Origin: Nissolia schottii
Lineage: Eukaryota; Streptophyta; Magnoliopsida; Fabales; Fabaceae
Length of the DNA: 64,000 nt
Direction of reading: 5' to 3'
NCBI GenBank assembly: GCA_003254905.1
Contig: QANU01066047.1
Location: 19,753-83,752, forward strand
In this document: positions 57,350-64,000 of the stretch, piece after piece
Layout of the letters: each line of letters opens with the position of its first letter
Numbering within the stretch: position 1 is the stretch's first letter
Translations under genes and position numbers: made by a program
Notes under the pieces: model-generated
Database searches by the model: none
The model's input: only the letters and a program-made list of their open reading frames with translations
Told to the model about the DNA's origin: nothing

Positions 57350-60300
57350 CTAGAGCGGGAAATGACCGGTCAAACGAATGTGGTCAAGGGTACAACGCAA
57401 GCCATACTTGTTAACCGCTTCGATAGCGGATCTGAACCCATCGCCGTAGGCCGAGGAGGAGTCGTTGGCAATCTGGTTCATGAAGAACTCGCCTAGCTTG
57501 TTCTCAACTTGGGACCTTGCACCTTTCTTTGACGAGGACGTGTACGAGGAGGAGGATGAGGACGATGATGATGATGGCATGTATCTAGAACTCGGCACTA
57601 CTTCGGACTCAAGCCACATGTAAGAGAGAACCTGGCAGATGCCTTCCTCCACCGCAGGGTCAAGGTTGCGGTAACCTGTCGGTCAAAATCACGTGTAACG
57701 CTCAGGAGTTGAATACTAAGATAAGATCAAATTAAAGCACGTTAAAACATCTTGATTAAAACTAGTAAAGGGACACAACAAGGATTACAGAGAAAAATAC
57801 AGAAAACAAGAAATAACGATATTATGAGAGTTATACATTACAATGGAGAACGAGCTTATTTATAAGTTGAAAACCCCAACGGCCAAAACTCAAATTACAA
57901 TCATATCAAATCAAACATTTTACAATCATTAACATAAATTATTCATAAATTATATGTCCTAATTAAGGTGGTCTAGTATTTATTACCTTTAAGGCGTAAC
58001 CAAGCGTGCATCAACTCGTGGGCAAGGATGGCACCTGTGAGTAACCTGCATTACGTTAAGAATATCAAGTAGCATCGTCTATCATTGGTTCTGCTGCACT
58101 TTATAATTTTACAGGAAGAGTCCTGCTATACGCACACCAAAAAATATACACCATATATACATATACGCGCACTCTATACTTATATACATAAAACTTGTGT
58201 TTTAATATCTGTAATGTTTGTGCACTTAATTAAGCATAATTGAGAATATATCATCTATAAGTTTGTAATGTTTGTGCACTCATGAGAATAAAGTTTGTGC
58301 ATCATTAATGATGTATGTATGGGTGTATAAAATTAGGTGTATATGTAACCTGTTTGCTATAGGAACTCAAGTCACAATGTAGTATTCAAAATCGACATCA
58401 GCATCGTGCGTATTAAACACCAAGTACCTGGGAAGACCATACAGAACGAGAATGGCCGTAACTTCGCATTTTCGAGTTAGCTTCTGGGGTTGAGTTCTCA
58501 TCCCTATTAACCGGTGGCCCCCCACCATTCTCGGCCACCTATGCACCTGAAAAACAGCAGAACATCATGTGGGGGAGGTCCAAGGTTCCACATTCTAATC
58601 AGATAAAGCACATTCAGCAAAGAATCATACACTGGTGACAGTTTGCTCCTCCGAGAGGCACAAGCCTCTTGTTTCCGGCAGGTGATGGAGGCCCTGGCAG
58701 AGAGAAGAAACAGAGAGGGTGAGAGGAATTGATGCAAACAAAAAGAATGGATTGTAGATACATGGATGGTGGTTCATTACATTCTTCTCCCCAACAATGG
58801 CCTCGTTGAGCGCTTCCCTCCCAACGAGAAGCATGGGAACTTGCTGGTCTATTCTCATGTGCATTCCCTCGTAGTAATCTCTGATGGAATGGTAGAGAGG
58901 CTGGCATTCGCCGGTGTCCGTTATGGCGGATTCCATGCACTCGAAGCACAGGATCCGCCCGTCGTCTAATCGATAGTATTTTTCGTTCCGAGACTTGAAG
59001 GAGGAGAAGAAGGAAAATTGATAAACAGTGTTAAACATCTTGAATAAACGGGCAAAGGGACACAACAAAGACTACAAAAAAGGTTGGAACACTTGTGGCA
59101 GAATATTATTATTTCCTGTTCTGAGGGGAAAAGGGTCATTGTAAAGCAATTTGAAATGAGTACCTCTAATCTCTCGCAGCTGCAGCAGCGAGCCGTGTTA
59201 TCATATTCATGGGATGGACAGTACTTTTGGTACCAATACGGATGGCACCTATACTCGATCAAGCCAGCGGCATTTATAGGAATCTGAAAATGAAATGTGA
59301 TGCTTAGAGAAGAAGAATAACAAAGCAGAGCGGTTTAAATTAAGCAAAGGGGAGGCTAGTCTTACATATTGATGGCACACTTCACATTTTGGATGGGTCA
59401 ATTCTTTAAAACAAGACTTGTGGTATGGACGGCTCCCTGACAAAGAAAACTAGCATCAACACAAAAAGGAGATGTCAAAATCTACGGTTTTGTCACTATG
59501 GTCTATGTGCATAGCATAGGAAAAACTACATGAGATGAATTCGTGGGAAAACATTGAAGACAAGTGTTAATTATCTGGATGCTGTGTCTGTGGAAGTGTG
59601 TGTTTAAAAGGACAATGGATGATTTCATGTTTCAGCAGTCTCTTGATCTTCGAAGGATCAAATTACGGCCCCTTTACATTTTCTACACCCTTTAGTATAA
59701 TTTGTGTACTAAAATATAGATTGGAATATAAATTTAGAATTATATGGGTTTTGGTCTAAAATCGTCACGGGGTGTGGCGATTTCAGACCTCTTTTTTTAA
59801 AAAAAATTTCAGACATTAAAAAAAAAGTCTTGGGTCTGAAATCGCTACAAGGTGTGACGATTTCAGAAACTCATACAAATGTAAATTTTTTTCATGGAAC
59901 ATGTTATGAGATATAAATCTTTTTAGAGGAGTATATATGTAATAAATCCTCGAATTACCTCGCGTTCGGTTATGGGGTGACGACAAGAGTGGCAACGAAA
60001 GCAATCTGGATGAAAATACGTATCCATCCACCCCAAGCAATTGCCATATAGTATCTCCTTGTTGCACCCTCCACATATTCTGATATTCGTTGGCAAACTG
60101 CACATTTTAATCATTTTTTGTTAAATAAGAAACGTGGAGCAGAAACCGTCGTACATTAATTCGTTGAAAGTTGAAGCATATAAAAGCAATTATGCAGCAG
60201 GAAGATCATAAACACCCTTTATCTTCATCGAAGTCTTGGTAACCATTAGAAGTTTTAGCTCAGTAACAGCAAAACCAAGTTTGTTACATAATGCATGGTA

Positions 60301-61111
60301 ATGTAAATGGAGAAATAAAGCATGTTGGAACTGGAAACGCTTGATGTTTCTCCTCTTCCTCCATGTTACTACATTACTACACATCAGATACAAGACTTAG
60401 GGGAGCAAATTTTTTTTACCTATATCCCCGGGGATACAAGGGTGCAGGCGTATATGGAGGGTGTGCAGACGAGTGCATGCGATCATGAAGCGCCTTCGCG
60501 TAATCTTCGTTGGCGCCTGCCCGCCATCTATATCCTTAACGAGCAAATAAAAGAGACAAAAGTTTACAAATTTGATCACCGATATCAGACATAGGAGTCT
60601 CGTGCACTGGGCCACCCCCTTTACCAGGCAAACGATTTCTTGAAAAGATAATAGTACCTACCATTTGGTCTCTTTAAATCTTCACTTAAAGAAAGCGCGA
60701 TCGCTTGATCCAAATCCTCTTCGTCTTTCCGAGATCTGGTACGGTCATCCTAATGACATCAAGAGTAATAGTTCAAGATATCTTATTTCCCAATCAAACT
60801 TTTGATGGTAAGAGATTCCAAATTTAATCATTGCACATTCAATTATGAACTATTTTTACTGCCATCCTAAAATATGTGCATCCAAAAGATTTTATTGTGT
60901 TTTAAGCCATGATAACAACATTCATCCTAGAATAACAAGAGTTTTATCAATAAAGCAAAAAAGCAGAAAGTGAGTGTCGAATGCTGGCGTTTACCAAGGA
61001 TCTCACCGGAGCTCGCCAAGCCATGTTCTCCTCCACGGGCTGCTGCAGATGGCGGCTGCCGCTCCTTCCTCTACCGGACCCAATCTTGAAAATCTTGCCA
61101 AACCATTTCAT
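57350..61111 (-). CDS. DAR2: DA1-related LIM-domain peptidase, DAR2 type
   Basis: DA1-family proteins are ubiquitin-activated zinc peptidases that limit cell proliferation and promote endoreduplication; DAR2 acts in root meristem and leaf development. Exons: 61111-60995, 60749-60662, 60516-60420, 60097-59959, 59449-59366, 59283-59164, 58993-58781, 58693-58631, 58546-58428, 58045-57987, 57675-57350; 474 aa. Start [13 protein letters not shown] matches the family's short N-terminal motif. One clear ubiquitin-interacting motif, [16 protein letters not shown], is at about 49-64; a second, [12 protein letters not shown], is degenerate. The LIM domain has C109, C112, H130, C133, C136, C139, H157, C160, and a LIM-like module follows from C169/C172. 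[14 protein letters not shown] precedes the active-site HELMH (356-360) and the EEGICQ glutamate (about 376). A serine run follows, then the conserved end [17 protein letters not shown]. Exon 4-5 and later wording is closest to Arabidopsis DAR2 as recalled. Confidence 0.94.
58124..58350 (+). repeat. Short TGCTA-ended repeat, copy 2, in DAR2 intron
   Basis: This is a diverged copy of the unit at 17686-17894, in the same orientation. It shares TGTAATGTTTGTGCACTTAA, AAGTTTGTAATG, AATAAAGTTTGTGCAT and TTAATGATGTATG in the same order. It lies in the DAR2 intron between exons 9 and 10 on the opposite strand to the gene. Confidence 0.7.
59753..59870. repeat. Nested palindrome in DAR2 intron
   Basis: The left arm GGTCTAAAATCGTCAC...GTGGCGATTTCAGACC (59753-59789) and right arm GGGTCTGAAATCGCTAC...GTGACGATTTCAG (59832-59869) are inverted copies of each other, and each arm is itself nearly palindromic. 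The 42-bp loop is T- then A-rich and also self-complementary. Similar TCGTCAC...GTGACGATTT units occur at about 9230-9255. It may be a small repeat family; function unknown. Confidence 0.65.
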
Positions 61112-62176
61112 AAAACCAGACTTTCTCTCTGAGTACGAAGAAACAAAATCCCCTGCTTCCCACCAAAATTGGAACATTTAAAAAGGGAAAGAGTTCAAGA
61201 CAAGCAGGCACTGAATCATAGCATAAATCGAATTTAGAACAACGTTATGACATGATTAAGATGATGATCTTCTGGAATCATAATATGCAAAGTAAATTTT
61301 GAAACTTTGACAATAGTCATTCGTACCCATTTAGCACAACCAAAACAAAGAAAAAAGATTTCAAAAAGCTTGAAATCGCTTCTTTTTTTTTTTTTTCCAT
61401 TTTTTTATCTTCTACCACGAATTGATGACAACTAACAAGTGCTCTAAAGGAAATAGCAGCGGAAGAAAATCAACCCCTCTGTGCATGAAGTTCTAAAAGA
61501 GGAACATGGATGAGAAGGAGGAGAATACCATATATACAAGGGTGAGAAAGATGGTTGATATCAGAAGGAGGAGCCATGGGCGATGCGGGGGAAGCTTATG
61601 TATATAGAATTTCTCGTGGCTGTTGTGCTAAGACCCCCCTGAAGGAGGAGCCAAAAGGAAGCAACAGGAAGAATGAAAATGATAGAGAGAGAGAGGGGTT
61701 GGAGCAGATGAAAAACAAGAGGGGGCATTAAACATCGTTAATAGTGGGGTTGAAAAAGAGAGAGAGAGAGGGGAATCTAATTGGGGGGGGGGGGTGGGAG
61801 AAACAGGGGAGGGGTAGAGAGATTCTTGGCTTGTAAAGCAATGAAGGGGGGAAAGTAGAGCGATGGCAGAAAGATAGATAGGTTCTTTTGCTGATGGTGG
61901 TGGCAGAGAATATCAACTAACGGTGGATTGCACAGAATCAAAGCTGCGAATATATTAAGACAGGGAAAACAAAATCTGAAAGAGAAAAGTTTTGCTTTGC
62001 TCCATTAGTTATTTCATTACTTGACAGCTTAGAAAAGGGGTTCATTATTGTTGACATTTTTAACTTATTTTTTAGTTGTTAAAGGAGTAGTGCTATTTGC
62101 TTATCATGCGATATGAGTGTGAGTTTCATGATATATGATGCATGATATATGTGAGAAGAGAGGCTTAGTACTCAGG
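61112..62176 (-). promoter_or_regulatory. DAR2 leader and promoter region
   Basis: The frame stays open upstream of the chosen start to an ATG at 61177, but a good acceptor (GGGAAGCAG|GGGATTTTG, exon starting 61152) makes the start at 61111 more likely. A donor TATATATG|GTATTC at 61529/61528 could supply a leader exon. The region 61690-61850 is rich in (GA)n and G runs on the plus strand, i.e. CT-rich leader or core-promoter sequence on the gene strand. Confidence 0.4.
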
Positions 62177-62744
62177 GTTATTAAACTCTCGAGTTAACTC
62201 ATAAGCTCTTACGATTTTACTACATAAAACGAGTTAACACTTATTTAAACTCTTTTTTGGTCAACTCGTACGAGTTTAAGTAAACTCTCGATTCTACTAG
62301 CGAGTTTACGAGTTAATATCTACCTACGAGTTTACGAGTTTACCTCAAAATGTACAAATTTTGTAACCTTGTTAGATACTTACCTAACTTTGTTTATATT
62401 AGATAATGTATATGAAGTTTATTTTGTTAATTTCATATATTTATTATAATTGAGTTATGTTTTATTGAACTATAAAATAATACAGATACTGAATAAAGTA
62501 TGACATAACCGCTAAGTGTCATGCATTAAGGTGTATTTTATGATATTTCTTTCATTAATTTAATTTAAAGTTATGATTATTCAATTTCAATTATAAATAC
62601 AATATTTAATCAAGTTTAGTTCCTAATTATATTACTTATAACATATTTTTTTAATATGTAAGCTCATACGATTTTACGAGTCGAGTTTACGATACGAGTT
62701 TACTAAGACTCCACAAATTTACTTAAACTCTCGAATTTGACAAC
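62177..62744 (-). mobile_element. Dispersed repeat, copy B (inverted relative to copy at 36974)
   Basis: This 568-bp unit starts GTTATTAAACTCTCGAGTTA and ends TCTCGAATTTGACAAC. Read inverted, it follows the same order of blocks as 36974-37503. CGAGTTTACGAGTT words are concentrated at 62180-62345 and about 62660-62740. No coding capacity. Confidence 0.65.
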
Positions 62745-64000
62745 TTTATTAGTACTTATATAAAAGTTGATGTACAAATAACATTTTTGTTGTTAAAATC
62801 AAGTCCACCAAGACTTTTTCTCATGCGATGGAAAAAAAAAGGTAAAAAGAAAAATTTTAAAAGGGTGGTGTGTTTGCAGGCATAGAGTCAAGCTGGAGGT
62901 GTGAAAGTCTTTTTTCTTTCTTTAAAGGTTTGAATTTGGAGACAGAAGAGAGTTGAAGTTTACTTGCTCTAAACGGTCAGGTCAACTGTGTGTAGGGTAG
63001 GGTCGTTTTATTAGCTAGCTAGGTGGGAGAATCATGGCATGTTGTATGAACATTAATACTATCAACCAAACGTGAAATTCCAAGTGGCCCTTCTTTGTGT
63101 GAGCTAGAAACTCGTCCTTGGAGAGTAATGATGAAGCCATGATTGTGTTGAAGGAGCACACACCCCAATTAATTTCTGACACTAGTCACATTCATTCATG
63201 AAAGATTCGTAGGGACTCGAATATGTAAAAGTCTCTGTTATTTTATTAGGCAGAATGAATTTGTTTGGTCTTCCAAGTTTTTTTCTATTTTTGTCAATGT
63301 GGTCTTTTACTTCATTTATCTTTTTTATTATTGATTTGGTTTATTACATTTTAAAAACGCAATAAAGAAAATTGATGAATAAAATAAAAATAAAGGACTA
63401 AATTGATAATGATTTGAAGCATAAAACATTAAATTGATAAAATAAAAAAATATAGAAATTAAATTGATAGATCAAATAAAAGCATTTGGGTAGATCAAAT
63501 AAATGTATGGTACCAAAGAAGGTAATTTAGTGTCAGCCTTTTTTTAAGTTCTCAATAGTTTAGTTTAGTTATTGCATTAACCTTTTGCTTGGACCAATGA
63601 GTTGTTGCACGATTGATAAGCAATTGAGTTCTCCGTAAGGATGGAAGTACAAGTTTGATTCTTAGAAGTGCACTTGCTAGGAGGAGTAACATGTGTTGGT
63701 ATTTTTGGCTCATGTAAAAAAATTCTCAATTAAGAAATTATTGATTTTATTTTATTAGTTATTACTTGGTGGGCAAGTTGGAACAAGTTTGCTAGGAGAC
63801 TAAGTTTACTTGGTGGACAAATCTAGTAACTTTGAGGTCAAGGATTAAGTTGCTATAAATAAGATCAAGGCCAATGGTCAAGAACATACACATATAGCAT
63901 TGTTGTGTGCTATGGTTATTAGCAAGTGGGAGAGATTATTTCTATTTATAAGAGAGTGTGTACAAGGGATTCGAGTTGGGTTTGGATTCAAACTTCTAGT
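62745..64000. other. Gene-free spacer to the window end
   Basis: AT-rich DNA without a supported ORF. 63600-63710 has a tRNA-like stretch (GTACAAGTTTGATTCTTAG, B-box-like) that may be a degraded SINE. 63270-63500 is rich in AATAAAATAAAAATAAAGG-type words and imperfect inverted repeats. Confidence 0.45.

Noticed and set aside
61158-61177. Longer DAR2 N-terminus starting at 61177 (MFQFWWEAGDF)
   Set aside because: A good acceptor just inside it (exon from 61152) and family resemblance beginning at MKWFGKIFK favour 61111; kept open as a finding.

Overview
The window is plant nuclear DNA, almost certainly from a dicot and probably from a legume. Genes have many short exons, AT-rich introns with GT-AG (occasionally GC-AG) borders and AT-rich intergenic DNA. 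All recognisable products are plant families, and one inverted-repeat element begins GGGTTAAATATGTTTTT, a type I associate with legume genomes (inference). There is one assembly gap (N, 35262-35775) and two single unknown bases (9620, 30756).

Layout, left to right: the 3' part of an AT-hook (AHL) gene (+, 1-708); repeat-rich spacer with a hAT-type miniature element, a CACTA end and a tiny Copia element; GDP-mannose pyrophosphorylase (+, 11473-13440, 4 coding exons, 361 aa); type B histone acetyltransferase HAT1/HAG2 (-, 17579-14772, 9 exons, 472 aa); an unrecognised acidic/basic protein with an organelle-presequence-like start (+, 20666-23213, 3 exons, 318 aa); delta-1-pyrroline-5-carboxylate synthetase P5CS (-, 30526-24441, 20 exons, 715 aa, two GC-AG introns); repeats and the gap; tRNA-Val(CAC) (-, 37834-37761); an intronless-CDS PPR-E/E+ protein (+, 38561-40753, 730 aa); folylpolyglutamate synthase (-, 51111-43097, 16 coding exons, 539 aa); a mobile-element-rich spacer; and a DA1-related LIM peptidase of DAR2 type (-, 61111-57350, 11 coding exons, 474 aa). 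Exon chains were built by hand by joining splice sites that keep the frame and the family sequence. The total lengths agree with the families, but no transcript evidence was available.

The genes are not an operon and do not act as one system. They are housekeeping or developmental genes: mannose/ascorbate supply, histone H4 acetylation, proline synthesis, organellar RNA processing, folate polyglutamylation, and control of cell number and endoreduplication. The linkage AHL - GMP pyrophosphorylase - P5CS - FPGS - DAR2 does resemble two Arabidopsis segments (around At2g39770-At2g39830 and At3g55560-At3g55630, recalled), which suggests an old conserved block.

The most informative non-genic content is a set of mobile elements whose exact ends and target-site duplications can be read directly. 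There are four hAT-like miniature elements with 8-bp duplications, one Mutator-like miniature element with a 9-bp duplication, a 561-bp Copia derivative with both LTRs and a 5-bp duplication, a solo LTR with a 5-bp duplication, a retroposon fragment with a 19-bp duplication, a long fold-back element, and two repeat families present twice. I found no CRISPR array, phage, plasmid or bacterial defence-like system, and no convincing new multi-gene system. The best candidate for undescribed biology is the unrecognised gene at 20666-23213.
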